Shown: positions 9,098 through 18,041 of the stretch, one piece after another
How positions within the stretch are numbered: the first letter of the stretch is position 1
How the letters are laid out: the number at the start of each line of letters is the position of its first letter
Origin: Geotalea sp. SG265
Lineage (GTDB): Bacteria > Desulfobacterota > Desulfuromonadia > Geobacterales > Geobacteraceae
DNA length: 64,000 nucleotides
NCBI RefSeq assembly: GCF_022808985.1
Contig: NZ_JAKZFT010000004.1
Coordinates: forward strand, 186,001 to 250,000
Direction: 5' to 3'
Translations under genes and position numbers: made by a program
Notes under the pieces: generated by a model
Seen by the model: the letters and a program-made list of their open reading frames with translations, nothing else
Databases searched by the model: none
Told to the model about the DNA's origin: nothing

Positions 9098-10143
9098 CGT
9101 CGAGACAGTTCAGTACAATCTGGCAGAACCTGGCCTTGAAAATTCAGATTGCGCAGCAGGCTGAGCACCAGCACCTGGATCTTTCGGGTATTGCTGAGAA
9201 GGATTTTCTCACCAAGTAGGGGGGATGAGGAGAAGATGCCCACAATTGCTTCCTTTACAACCTCTTCGTTATTATCCTCTTCCAAAAGCGTCAACAGCGC
9301 CGGGATTACGGCTTTTTCCCCCACAAGCCCCAGCAGCGTCATGGCGGCGCCCCGTTCCCCGGCATTGCTGCCGGAAAGTAGCCCGAGGAGATTTTTAATG
9401 CCCTGGTTGTCGATTGCCGATACCAGCTCGGCTTTCGTGTCGCCACCCTGCTTCTCCACAATGGCAACAACAGCCTCGGCAGTCGCAGCAACAGATTTTC
9501 TCCGGCAATCGCATAGAATCGCCATAAGGGCCGGCAAAGCCCGCCGATCCCCGATCTTGCCAAGTGCGGCGATTACCGGCTCAAGCAGCAGCTCATTGTC
9601 GAGAAGGGGGATCAGGCTGGGTACCGCCCGGCTGTCGGCCATTGCGCCCATTGCCACGACAGCCGGGTACTGCAGCCAGATATCCCCGTGCAGCACCCCC
9701 ATGAGGGGGAGCAAAGCTGCGTCATCGCCGATCTTTCCCAGGGCCTCGGCTGCAGCGTGGCTGACATTGATATCCGGATCGCCAAGAGCCTGGATAAGCG
9801 GCTTAACAGCCCCCCTGTCGCCGATATCGCCGAGCATGACGGCACTGAAATTCCTCACTTCCCCGTTGGCGTCCTGTAAAAGCACGATCAGGGCAGGAAC
9901 GGATGCCCGGCCGAACCGGACCAGCACCTCCATGGCGCCGTTTCTCAGATCGGCATTGTCATCATCTCTTACCCCACGCTCCAGGACCGGATATACCGCA
10001 TCTAAGCCCATGGCCACGACGGTGTCCATGGCGGACATGGCGTAACCCAGGTCCCGATCCCCTATCAGCAGCAGCAATTCTTCGATGGATTTACCGGCAA
10101 GACCGTCATCCACCACTTGTTTACTGTGACGTGGCTTCACCAT
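9094..10143 (-). CDS. HEAT-repeat protein of the chemotaxis operon
   Basis: 349 residues built mostly of about nine HEAT/PBS-lyase type repeats of around 31 residues, such as VRNFSAVMLGDIGDRGAVKPL and VSHAAAEALGKIGDDAALLPL. No catalytic motif is apparent, and no signal peptide or membrane segment, so it should be a cytoplasmic scaffold. It overlaps cheR by 23 bases and cheB by 4, placing it inside the che operon between the methyltransferase and the methylesterase. That position suggests a part in adaptation or array assembly, which is inference; phycobilin-lyase function is ruled out by context. Confidence 0.88.
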   Translation of the reverse strand: MVKPRHSKQVVDDGLAGKSIEELLLLIGDRDLGYAMSAMDTVVAMGLDAVYPVLERGVRDDDNADLRNGAMEVLVRFGRASVPALIVLLQDANGEVRNFSAVMLGDIGDRGAVKPLIQALGDPDINVSHAAAEALGKIGDDAALLPLMGVLHGDIWLQYPAVVAMGAMADSRAVPSLIPLLDNELLLEPVIAALGKIGDRRALPALMAILCDCRRKSVAATAEAVVAIVEKQGGDTKAELVSAIDNQGIKNLLGLLSGSNAGERGAAMTLLGLVGEKAVIPALLTLLEEDNNEEVVKEAIVGIFSSSPLLGEKILLSNTRKIQVLVLSLLRNLNFQGQVLPDCTELSRR

Positions 10144-11029
10144 CTTCGTTTTTCTCCAGTTTGGTATAGACCAGGCATTCGGCGTCGCGTACTACCCGAA
10201 AGCCGTGATGGTAAATATGCAGTGCTTCTGCGTCGCCGGTAAAAAAGAATCCCCCCGGCATCAGCAGGTCATAGAGGGCGTTTACCAAGCGCTGCTGGGA
10301 ATCCACTGAAAAGTAGATCATCACATTTCTGCAAAATATAAGGTCAAAACCACAGAAGCCCGCCTCAACCGGCAGGGGATCACCGTTGACCACGGCAAGC
10401 AGGTTGAAAGGGAAAAAGCGAACCAGGCGCTTCACCTCTTCTCGAATCATGGCACCCCCTTCCACCGGCTCCAGGTATTTCTCGCGAAAAGAGGTGGGCA
10501 GGCCCTTCAACCGGTCCTCCCCATAAAAACCTGTTTCCGCCTTCTTCAGACAGGAATGGCTCAGGTCCCCCGCAAGAATCTCCACATCCCAGGCCTTCGG
10601 ATAACGTAGGGATTCAAGCAGAGCCATGGCAACGGAATAGGGCTCTTCCCCAGTGGAACAGCCCGCACAGAGAATGCGGAGCTTCATGATGGAAGCGGCG
10701 GGGCTCGGCGCGTCCTGCCCCCACGACCGGATAACATCTCTCCCCCGTCGCACTTCAATCCCGGGCACGATCTTCTCCATCAGGAATTTGAACTGGGGGA
10801 GATTTCTGAAGAAGAAGGTCTCGTTAGTGGTGATGAGATCCATCAGTGCAGCTTCCTCAGCGCCCGAGCCGTGCAGAAGATCGAGGTACGAGGCGAGGTC
10901 GGGCAGACCGAGGAGGGCTGTGCGCTCATGCAGCCGGCCCTTGAGGACCTGTCTCTTGTGCCCCGTGAAGTGCAGCAAGCTCCGCTCGCCGATGAATTTC
11001 TCTATTGCCGCAAACAATGGGTCTCCCAT
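10121..11029 (-). CDS. cheR: Chemotaxis protein methyltransferase CheR
   Basis: Methylates glutamates of MCPs with SAM. The N-terminal helical domain (about residues 1-85) ends in TTNETFFFRN, the CheR signature. The SAM domain shows LRILCAGCSTGEEPYSVAM (motif I), ILAGDLSHSCL, and FDLIFCRNVMIYF, with FRVVRDAECLVYTK at the end. 302 residues is a little longer than average (about 275-290) because of a loop after residue 105. It follows the MCP gene by 13 bases and overlaps the HEAT gene. Confidence 0.95.
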   Translation of the reverse strand: MGDPLFAAIEKFIGERSLLHFTGHKRQVLKGRLHERTALLGLPDLASYLDLLHGSGAEEAALMDLITTNETFFFRNLPQFKFLMEKIVPGIEVRRGRDVIRSWGQDAPSPAASIMKLRILCAGCSTGEEPYSVAMALLESLRYPKAWDVEILAGDLSHSCLKKAETGFYGEDRLKGLPTSFREKYLEPVEGGAMIREEVKRLVRFFPFNLLAVVNGDPLPVEAGFCGFDLIFCRNVMIYFSVDSQQRLVNALYDLLMPGGFFFTGDAEALHIYHHGFRVVRDAECLVYTKLEKNEDGEATSQ

Positions 11030-11042
11030 AACTACCGTGTTC

Positions 11043-13349
11043 TCAGTTCACCTTGAATGCCGCAACCAGGGCTGCCAGATCTACCGCCTGCGCCGAAAGG
11101 TTCTGCGCCGCTTTGGAGAGCTGCTCCACAGAGGAGAGGTTTTCCCTGGTGATGTCGCTGATATTTTCCACGGCAGCAACCACCATCTCTCCCCCTTTTT
11201 TCTGCTCAGCCGTGGCATTGGCCACCGATTGGGTCATGGCATTCATGGCGGTCATGGCATCGGCAATCTGCCGCGCCGAAAGGGCCTGTTCCTTGGTGGC
11301 GATAGCCACCTGACTGGTGACATGGTTCATATTCTCCACCGCGATCCTGATCTGGCGGCTGCCCTGGGTCTGTTCCTTGGTGGCTCCGGTCACCTCCTGT
11401 GTGAGGTTGTTCATCCGCTCGACGGCAGTCCTGATCTGGCGCCCGCCAAGGGCCTGTTCCTTGGCAGCAGTGGCGACGAGAGACGAAGACTGGCTCATCC
11501 GCTCCACCGCCTGCAGAACCTGCGTCGAAGCCTTCGCCTGTTCATTGGCGGTTGCCGAGATGGAAGTCATGAGATTGCTGGTCTGTTCCACGCTGCTGAC
11601 GATGTTTTCCAAGGCGTTTCCTGCCACATTGGAAAGCTCCATGGAGGCCTTGGCCTCATTGGAGGCAAGCTCACCGTACTTCACCGAGTTACTGGTATCC
11701 ACCTGCACCTGCTTGATGACCAGCCCGATTTCCTTGGTGGCGTTGACGCTTCGCTCCGCCAGCTTTCTCACCTCTTCCGCGACGACGGCGAAACCTCTCC
11801 CCGCATCGCCGGCCCGGGCCGCCTCGATGGCAGCATTGAGGGCCAACAGGTTGGTCTGATCCGCAATCTCGTTGATGACCTTGACAATGCTGCCGATCTC
11901 CTCCGAACGCTTGTCCAGATTGAGAATGGACTCGGCAGTCTTTTCGATGACACCTGCAACCCTGTTCATGGAAGCGAGAGCCTCCTCGACTGCCTGTTTG
12001 CCTGCATATCCCTCCTTGGCAGCCGTTTTGGCCACGCTATCGGCCTCTTCCACATTTTTCGCCACCTGGCCAACCGATACCGCCATCTGTTCCACTATGG
12101 CAGCCGTTTCCGTGACCACGCTCTGCAATTCCTGGGAATTGCCTGCAACCTGATCGATGGAGACAGTCATCTGCTCGATGGTGGAGGAAGTTTCGGCTAC
12201 GGAGGAGGCGAGTTCCTCGGTATTCTGGGCCACCTTGTCGATTGAAATGGTCATCTGTTCTATGGTGGCCGAAGTCTCGGCTACGGAAGAAGACATGGTC
12301 TCCGCCCCCTTTGCCAGCTGTTCGCTGGTGGCGCCCAACTCCTGCACCGTAGAGGCCACTTCGTCGGCGTTGTTTGCCAGAGAGTCGGCATTACCGGCCA
12401 CGGTCTGGATGGAAGCTGCCATCTGCACCATGGTGCTGGAGGTCTCCTCTGTTGCGGAGGCCTGGCTGTGAGCCGCCTTGGTGAGCTGGTTCGACCCGGC
12501 GGAGATCTGGTTTGCCGCCGAAGCCACCTGGTCGGAACTGGTCCTGATCTTGCCGATCATGGTGCGCAGGTTTTCGGTCATGGTGTTCATGGCCGCCATG
12601 AATTGCCCGACTTCATCCTTCGATTTGGCCTCCACGGAGGCGGTAAGGTCCCCGGCCGCCATCCTGTTTGCCGCAGCGACAGCTGCGCCCAGAGGCAAGG
12701 TAATGCTCCTGGTGAGCAGGATGCCGACAAGCACACTCAGGCAGAGCGCCGCGACAATGCAGATAGCGATGATCCTGACCGTTTGCCGGGCAAGGTCCGT
12801 CATCACTTTTTCCATGGCGTCCATGCGATCGTTGCCTGCAGTGGCCAGTTCGGCAGATACCGCTTCCAGCTTGTGAATGGGCTCCTTGTAAGAACCTATG
12901 GCTGTGTTGCCCTCCTCGGGTGTTTTCACCTTCCCGGAAGCGATCATGGCCATGACGTTCGCCATCCCCTTGTCATATTCGTCCATGTCCTGCTTCATGC
13001 TCTTTAGAGCATCCCTGTCCTTGGCCAGAGTAACCACTTTTTCCAAATCAGCCAGCCGGGCAGAGAGATGATCCTGCATCTCCTTCCATTTGCCCTTGTA
13101 TTCGGCAACCTTGGCACTATCTTTCACATTGAGGAACATGTCCTTTTCAAAGCGACGCAGGGCAAGCACATCCGCCCTGGCCCTGGCAGAGTGCTCGGCA
13201 ACCTGGGAATCGGTTTTAAGCATCCTGATGGTGGCGTCGGTACTTGTCTTTACCCCCCAGTAACCAGCTCCACCCACAGACAGCATCAGCAACAGCAGCA
13301 GGCCGAAACCCAATCCCAACCTGACCCCGATTTTCAAATTTGCAAACAT
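11043..13349 (-). CDS. Methyl-accepting chemotaxis protein with long signalling hairpin
   Basis: About 768 residues. A first membrane helix (about 8-33), a four-helix-bundle type periplasmic domain with heptads (about 34-185), a second membrane helix ([22 protein letters not shown]), HAMP, then a long coiled coil with the MCP tip ([35 protein letters not shown]). Both arms of the hairpin carry consecutive 28-residue repeats, for example three units around SVAETSxTIEQM on the way in and three around ATKEQxxxxRQI on the way out. No C-terminal CheR-tether pentapeptide is present. ATG 13349 is chosen for GGAGG eight bases upstream. It is the only MCP in the operon and likely its dedicated receptor. 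Confidence 0.93.
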   Translation of the reverse strand: MFANLKIGVRLGLGFGLLLLLMLSVGGAGYWGVKTSTDATIRMLKTDSQVAEHSARARADVLALRRFEKDMFLNVKDSAKVAEYKGKWKEMQDHLSARLADLEKVVTLAKDRDALKSMKQDMDEYDKGMANVMAMIASGKVKTPEEGNTAIGSYKEPIHKLEAVSAELATAGNDRMDAMEKVMTDLARQTVRIIAICIVAALCLSVLVGILLTRSITLPLGAAVAAANRMAAGDLTASVEAKSKDEVGQFMAAMNTMTENLRTMIGKIRTSSDQVASAANQISAGSNQLTKAAHSQASATEETSSTMVQMAASIQTVAGNADSLANNADEVASTVQELGATSEQLAKGAETMSSSVAETSATIEQMTISIDKVAQNTEELASSVAETSSTIEQMTVSIDQVAGNSQELQSVVTETAAIVEQMAVSVGQVAKNVEEADSVAKTAAKEGYAGKQAVEEALASMNRVAGVIEKTAESILNLDKRSEEIGSIVKVINEIADQTNLLALNAAIEAARAGDAGRGFAVVAEEVRKLAERSVNATKEIGLVIKQVQVDTSNSVKYGELASNEAKASMELSNVAGNALENIVSSVEQTSNLMTSISATANEQAKASTQVLQAVERMSQSSSLVATAAKEQALGGRQIRTAVERMNNLTQEVTGATKEQTQGSRQIRIAVENMNHVTSQVAIATKEQALSARQIADAMTAMNAMTQSVANATAEQKKGGEMVVAAVENISDITRENLSSVEQLSKAAQNLSAQAVDLAALVAAFKVN

Positions 13350-13387
13350 TGTAACCTCCATTTTCCCCATGTCAGGGAAGAAGTAAT

Positions 13388-13948
13388 TTATAGACTGGCT
13401 CCCTCAGTGAGAAAGAGCGAACGATTTAGATCGAGAATGATGATCAGCCGGCCGTCCAGCTTGCCAACGCCATCGATGTAATTCTGGTCGACGCTGATCG
13501 CCTCTTCGGGGATTTCCTCGATAACCGAGGAAGCGATCTTCAATACCTGGGAAACTCCGTCAACCAGCATGCCGAGCCTTTTGTTGTGCATATCGACGAC
13601 GATGATCCGCTGTTCCTCGGTATCCTCCACTCCGGGCATGCCGAGGCGAGTGCGCAGGTCCACCACTGGAATGATCTTGCCGCGCAGATTGATGACCCCC
13701 CGTACATGGGGTGGAGCTCCCGGAACCTGGGTGATATCGCTGGCGCGGATGATTTCCTGCACGCAACCGATGTCCACCCCATATTCCTCCCGGCCAAGCC
13801 TGAAGGTGACCAGGTGCTGGAGCTGTTTTTCCTGTTCGTCAGCGGCGATGAGTTCAGTGTTCAGCTCCTTCTGCGCCTTGTCCATGAACTGGGCAAGAAT
13901 GTCTTCAGCCAGCCCTGAAGCCGGTAGCGTCTTGTCATTTCCCTGCAT
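13388..13948 (-). CDS. cheW: Chemotaxis adaptor CheW
   Basis: Links CheA to receptors. The CheW SH3-like domain (about residues 45-180) has [39 protein letters not shown] and [13 protein letters not shown]. The N-terminal 45 residues are an acidic, helical extension not found in short CheW proteins. The ATG overlaps the cheA 3' end by 14 bases and follows AGGAGGGAG. Confidence 0.94.
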   Translation of the reverse strand: MQGNDKTLPASGLAEDILAQFMDKAQKELNTELIAADEQEKQLQHLVTFRLGREEYGVDIGCVQEIIRASDITQVPGAPPHVRGVINLRGKIIPVVDLRTRLGMPGVEDTEEQRIIVVDMHNKRLGMLVDGVSQVLKIASSVIEEIPEEAISVDQNYIDGVGKLDGRLIIILDLNRSLFLTEGASL

Positions 13949-15605
13949 CGCTTCTCCCTCCTTTTGCTTTGCCCAACAGAGATGCTATGTCGAAGATCAG
14001 TGCTATTTTCCCGTCACCGAGAATCGTCCCGCCGGCAATGCCGGGGAGAGTTCCCAGATAATCGTCAATTGCCTTGATGACAATTTCCTGCTGGCCGATA
14101 AGCCTGTCCACCACCAGCCCTCCCCGCCGTTCACCGCTGCCGACCACCACCACATATTCGTATTCTGCACCCCGAGCCTCCGGCAGACCGAAGAACCGGT
14201 CCACCCGCACCAGGGGCAGGAGCCGGTCCCGCAGCTGTATGACCTCCCCCTCAGCTACCTCGTGAATATCCTTACGGCTAACCTTGATGCTTTCCAAAAC
14301 ACCTGAGAGGGGAATGGCAAAGGTCTCCCCCGAGACCTCAACCATAAGGGAGGTGATGATGGCCAGGGTCAGGGGCAGCTTGATGGTAAAGGTGGTACCG
14401 ACCCCAACGGTGCTGTCGATGTCGATCATGCCGTTGAAGGAGGAGACGATGTTTTTCACCACGTCGAGCCCGATGCCGCGACCGGAGGTCTCCGTAACCT
14501 CTTCCTTGGTGGAAAAACCCGGCATAAAAATCAGCTGCAGCGCTTCACGATCAGACAACGTTCGGGCTTGCTGGCTGTCGATCAAACCTTTGGCAATCGC
14601 GGCATTTCGCACCTTTTCCGGTGAAATCCCCCGTCCATCGTCTTCGACCGAAATTACCATGTGGTTGTTTTCGTGTCGTGCCCGCAGGGTAAGATTCCCT
14701 TTCGGCTGTTTGCCGCTCCGCCTGCGCGTCTCGGGTGGTTCGAAACCATGGTCGACGGCGTTGCGGATCAGGTGAAGAAGCGGCTCTCCGATTTCGTCGA
14801 TGACCGTCTTGTCGAGCTCGGTTTCCTCACCGATGAAGGCCAGATTTACCTCCTTGCCGTGCCGCTGACACAGGTCGCGAACCAGACGGTTGAACCGCTG
14901 GAAGACGACCTTGACCGGCAGCATCCTCGCCTTCATGATCGCTTCCCGCAGCTGGGCCGCAGTATCACCGATCAGCTGGCTCGATTCCGTAAAGGCCTCC
15001 ACCAGGGATTTGTCGTTAATTTCCCTGATGCGGGCTTCAAGGGCAAGGAGCCCTGTCCGATGGATCACCAGTTCACCGACCAGGTTGAGCAGGTCGTCAA
15101 GCTTCTCGAAATTGACCTTCAGTGTGTTGGACTTGTGGCTGATGTACCCATTATCTTCGTGTGTTTCAGCTGATCCCCTGACTAGTTCCTTTTCCACCAC
15201 TCCACTGGCAAGACATTGCAGCAGCATGACCAGGTCGCTGAAATCGGGCTGGTGGGCAGGATTTGCAGCCAGTTTTGCCAGCGCATCCCGGATGCTGTTG
15301 AGAGCGGCATAGACGGTTTCGAAAAACGCCCCCGAAAGATGCAGTTCTTTCTCCAGAACCTGCTTGAAAGCAGCCTCAAGGTTGTGGACAAATTGCTGGA
15401 TATCGCTGAACCCCATCATTCCGGAATTGCCCTTGATGGTGTGCAGATTCCCCAGGATCTTAGTAATCAGGGCTTCATCGACGACACCACCGGCATGCCG
15501 TTTCTCCAGTTCCAGGAGCGCGGTTTCAACCGCTTCCAGGTGCCCAGAGGCATCATCGAAAAACTCCTCCAGCAGTGCTGACATATCGACTGTATGGTCC
15601 ACCAT
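13935..15605 (-). CDS. cheA: Chemotaxis histidine kinase CheA
   Basis: Autophosphorylates and passes phosphate to CheY and CheB. The P1 Hpt domain carries the phospho-His at about residue 55 (NLHTIKGNSGMMGF). P3 dimerisation helices start near KVNFEKLDDLLNLVGELVIH. The P4 kinase shows N box HLIRNAVDHGFEPPETR, G1 VEDDGRGIS and G2 GRGIGLDVVKN. P5 CheW-like ends the protein. The linker between P1 and P3 is short, so the usual P2 CheY-docking domain appears absent; 556 residues is therefore shorter than E. coli CheA. GGAGTGA precedes ATG 15605. Confidence 0.96.
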   Translation of the reverse strand: MVDHTVDMSALLEEFFDDASGHLEAVETALLELEKRHAGGVVDEALITKILGNLHTIKGNSGMMGFSDIQQFVHNLEAAFKQVLEKELHLSGAFFETVYAALNSIRDALAKLAANPAHQPDFSDLVMLLQCLASGVVEKELVRGSAETHEDNGYISHKSNTLKVNFEKLDDLLNLVGELVIHRTGLLALEARIREINDKSLVEAFTESSQLIGDTAAQLREAIMKARMLPVKVVFQRFNRLVRDLCQRHGKEVNLAFIGEETELDKTVIDEIGEPLLHLIRNAVDHGFEPPETRRRSGKQPKGNLTLRARHENNHMVISVEDDGRGISPEKVRNAAIAKGLIDSQQARTLSDREALQLIFMPGFSTKEEVTETSGRGIGLDVVKNIVSSFNGMIDIDSTVGVGTTFTIKLPLTLAIITSLMVEVSGETFAIPLSGVLESIKVSRKDIHEVAEGEVIQLRDRLLPLVRVDRFFGLPEARGAEYEYVVVVGSGERRGGLVVDRLIGQQEIVIKAIDDYLGTLPGIAGGTILGDGKIALIFDIASLLGKAKGGRSDAGK

Positions 15606-15630
15606 TCACTCCATCGTTGAAATTATGGGA

Positions 15631-16014
15631 TCAGGCTGCGACGACATCTGGAAGAATCTTGTCGATAAGCTCGTGGAGGTCGGAGGGATTGAAGGGCTTT
15701 CTCAGGTAGGCCTTAGCCCCCAGTTTCAGGCAGCGGATGGTGTCCTCTTCCTTCCCTTCGGTACTGATGACAATGATGGGTATCCGAGTGTGGATGCCGA
15801 GAGCTGCGGCCTTTTCCAGGAATTGGACGCCGTTCATCACCGGCATGTTGATATCCAGCAGTATCAGCTGAATGTCTCTGCGCTCGGCAAGCAGGTCCAG
15901 GGCCTCCTGGCCGTTCATGGCGTCCAGCAGCTCACTGTTGTAGCGTGACAGAACCAGGCGGTACATCTGGTGGATGAGAGACGAATCGTCGACCAATAGA
16001 ATTTTGCTGAGCAT
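15631..16014 (-). CDS. cheY: CheY-like single-domain response regulator
   Basis: 127 residues, a lone receiver. Acidic pocket VDDSS (D9, D10), phospho-acceptor in LILLDINMP (D54), switch Ser/Thr in VISTEGKEED and Lys in YLRKPF. Located directly before cheA, it is the obvious CheA output or a phosphate sink. Preceded by AAGAGGG. Whether it acts on a flagellar switch cannot be told from here; no flagellar genes are in the window. Confidence 0.9.
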   Translation of the reverse strand: MLSKILLVDDSSLIHQMYRLVLSRYNSELLDAMNGQEALDLLAERRDIQLILLDINMPVMNGVQFLEKAAALGIHTRIPIIVISTEGKEEDTIRCLKLGAKAYLRKPFNPSDLHELIDKILPDVVAA

Positions 16015-16057
16015 GATACCCTCTTGATGGAGATATATTTTTAGGAAGATTGGAGGA

Positions 16058-16459
16058 TCAATTCAAAAAAGATTTTCGGACCGGAATGCCTATCTCGGCA
16101 ACTTTCCTAAGCAATTCGCACATGTCCACCGGTTTGCGGAAGTAGTGGAGAGCTCCGCGTCGGAACGCCTCAGCTTCGATTTCCTCAGTGCCGAAACCGG
16201 TCATGACGATGACCTCCGTATGGTACCGGTCACGGATATAGGTCAGGAGCTCCAGCCCTTCGATACCGGTAACCCCCGACATGCGGATATCGGTAATGAC
16301 CAGATCGAATCGGGCGGTTTCCAGCGCTTCCTCCGCCTGTTCGATCTCATCGCAGGTCAACACCTGTACGCCTTCAGCTTTCAGCGCATAGGAAAGACTC
16401 TTCAGTATGGACTGCTCATCATCCACAATAAGAATTTTCTTCATTGGTTTGCTGTTCAT
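16058..16459 (-). CDS. Single-domain response regulator
   Basis: About 133 residues: receiver with ILIVDDEQSIL, phospho-acceptor in LVITDIRMSGVTG, switch Thr in VIVMTGFG and Lys in YFRKPVDM. The sequence is closer to receivers of NtrC-type regulators than to CheY, but no output domain follows. The start at 16459 (AAGGGGGG upstream) is preferred to 16501. It sits between the kinase/sigma-54 regulator pair and cheY, 43 bases before cheY, and may relay between the two systems (inference). Confidence 0.85.
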   Translation of the reverse strand: MNSKPMKKILIVDDEQSILKSLSYALKAEGVQVLTCDEIEQAEEALETARFDLVITDIRMSGVTGIEGLELLTYIRDRYHTEVIVMTGFGTEEIEAEAFRRGALHYFRKPVDMCELLRKVAEIGIPVRKSFLN

Positions 16460-16666
16460 GCAGCCCCCCTTAAGACGTGGAGGAGGATCAGCACAGATCA
16501 TGCCCAGGGCCGGCTTTGTGCCGAAGAACCTTATCCGGCGAAGCTTGGCAAGCCATCACAACAGGCACGGTCTTGGACGGAGCCGTTTTCCGGCTGTACA
16601 GTTTCAGGCCAGCAGAGAAATGGAAAAGAAGGGGTGAATGGGCAGGCTCAACGGGAGAGATGGGCA

Positions 16667-16703
16667 GTGTAGCGGAAGAAAACAGTGTACGATTTTGCTA
16701 CAC
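16667..16703. promoter_or_regulatory. Inverted repeat GTGTAGC/GCTACAC
   Basis: Perfect 7-bp arms GTGTAGC (16667-16673) and GCTACAC (16697-16703) flank 23 bases and overlap the stop region of the sigma-54 regulator gene, at the head of the 238-base gap before the receiver gene. No T-run follows, so it is more likely a protein site or weak hairpin than a terminator. I see no convincing sigma-70 or sigma-54 promoter in the rest of this gap. Confidence 0.35.
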
Positions 16704-18041
16704 CTTCATTTTCTTCAGCTTTGCCAGAAGGGTAGACCGGCTGATACCAAGGGCTGTGGCAGCTCGAGAATGGTTGTGCCCGGTTGCATCCAGCACACGG
16801 GAGATATATTCATCCTCCACCTGGCACAACGGCCGCAGCTGCTCGATTACTCCACCGACGGCAGGATAAGCGGAAATCCGGCAAAGCTCGATGGGGAGAC
16901 AATCAGGGGTGATTTCGCTGCCGGTCGCCAGCATCAGCCCCCTTTCGATGACATTTCTCAGTTCCCTCACGTTTCCGGGCCAATGGTAGCCGGAAAGGCA
17001 GGACATGGTCTCGGCCGAAATACCCGCTTTGGGCTTGCCCATCTCTTTGCCGATCTTCCGGGCAAAGTAGTCGGCAAGAATAACCACGTCGGAACCCCGC
17101 TCACGCAGAGGAGGAACGGTGATGGGGAGGACATTGATGCGGTAGAAGAGGTCTTCACGGAAAGAACCATCCTTGACCATCGCCGAAAGGTTTTTGTTGG
17201 TGGCCGCCATGAACCGTGCTTCGGTCCGCTTGTCAACGATTCCCCCGACCCTGCGGAACTTTCTCGTGTCGAGCACCTTGAGCAGCTTGGCCTGGATGGC
17301 AAGGGACATTTCCGCCAGCTCATCAAGAAAAATGGTACCTGAATCCGCCACTTCCAGAAGCCCCGGCTTGCTTTCCCGGGCATCGGTGAAAGCCCCTTTT
17401 TCATGCCCGAAGAGCTCCGATTCAAGTAGCTGCTCAGAAAGGGAGGCACAGTTAATTTCCACCATCGGCCCGGACACACCGCTCTGCCGATGGATCGACT
17501 TGGCAACGAGCTCTTTGCCCGTTCCGGATTCCCCCATAATGAGTACGGGAGCGTTTTTATTGGCTGCCATAAGCTCGACCAGCCGCTTGATTCTTATGAG
17601 CTGCGGGGAATGACCGACCATGGCATCGTCATCCATGTCCGTGCCGCTGTATTTCCTGCTGAATTCCACCTCCTTCTTCAGCCTCAAGGTTTCCTCCAGG
17701 CCTGCCAGGATCTCGGCGACCTGTTCCAGGTCGAGGGGCTTCGGGAAAAAATAAGTCGCCCCGTTTTTCATGGCCTGCACGGCCTTATCCAGTTCCGCGT
17801 AGGCGGTCATCATGATCACCCTGGCGCCGATTTCCGGCCCAGCAAGGGGAAGCAGCAGTGCATCTCCGTCCATGTCGGGGAGCCTATGGTCGAGGAAAAC
17901 AATATCAGGCAAGGTAACACGGGCAAGCCTCACCCCCTCCTCTCCGGTTGCAGCCAATGTAACCATATAGCCTCTTTTGGTGAGGAAATGCCTGAGGGCA
18001 AGCCGGATGCTTTTTTCGTCATCGACGACAAGTGCTTTCAT
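16698..18041 (-). CDS. Sigma-54-dependent response regulator (NtrC class, GAFTDA variant)
   Basis: 447 residues. Receiver with phospho-acceptor D51 (VFLDHRLPDMDG), AAA+ domain with Walker A GESGTGKE (about 170), the sigma-54 contact loop reading GAFTDA (about 215-220) rather than GAFTGA, Walker B GTIFLDE, arginine finger region REDLFYRINV and a Fis-type helix-turn-helix at the end (SRAATALGISRSTLLAKLKK). Activates RNA polymerase with sigma-54 from upstream sites. ATGA overlap with the upstream kinase marks them as a pair. The Gly-to-Asp change in the loop occurs in some natural activators but could alter sigma-54 contact. Confidence 0.94.
   Translation of the reverse strand: MKALVVDDEKSIRLALRHFLTKRGYMVTLAATGEEGVRLARVTLPDIVFLDHRLPDMDGDALLLPLAGPEIGARVIMMTAYAELDKAVQAMKNGATYFFPKPLDLEQVAEILAGLEETLRLKKEVEFSRKYSGTDMDDDAMVGHSPQLIRIKRLVELMAANKNAPVLIMGESGTGKELVAKSIHRQSGVSGPMVEINCASLSEQLLESELFGHEKGAFTDARESKPGLLEVADSGTIFLDELAEMSLAIQAKLLKVLDTRKFRRVGGIVDKRTEARFMAATNKNLSAMVKDGSFREDLFYRINVLPITVPPLRERGSDVVILADYFARKIGKEMGKPKAGISAETMSCLSGYHWPGNVRELRNVIERGLMLATGSEITPDCLPIELCRISAYPAVGGVIEQLRPLCQVEDEYISRVLDATGHNHSRAATALGISRSTLLAKLKKMKV

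Noticed and set aside
10653-12245. 530-residue plus-strand reading frame rich in His, Gly and Leu
   Set aside because: Opposite the MCP and cheR; its repetitive look mirrors the MCP coiled-coil repeats.
16569-16600. Possible sigma-54 promoter before the lone receiver gene
   Set aside because: Only the GG and GC dinucleotides could be matched in this gap and the TTGC block is missing.
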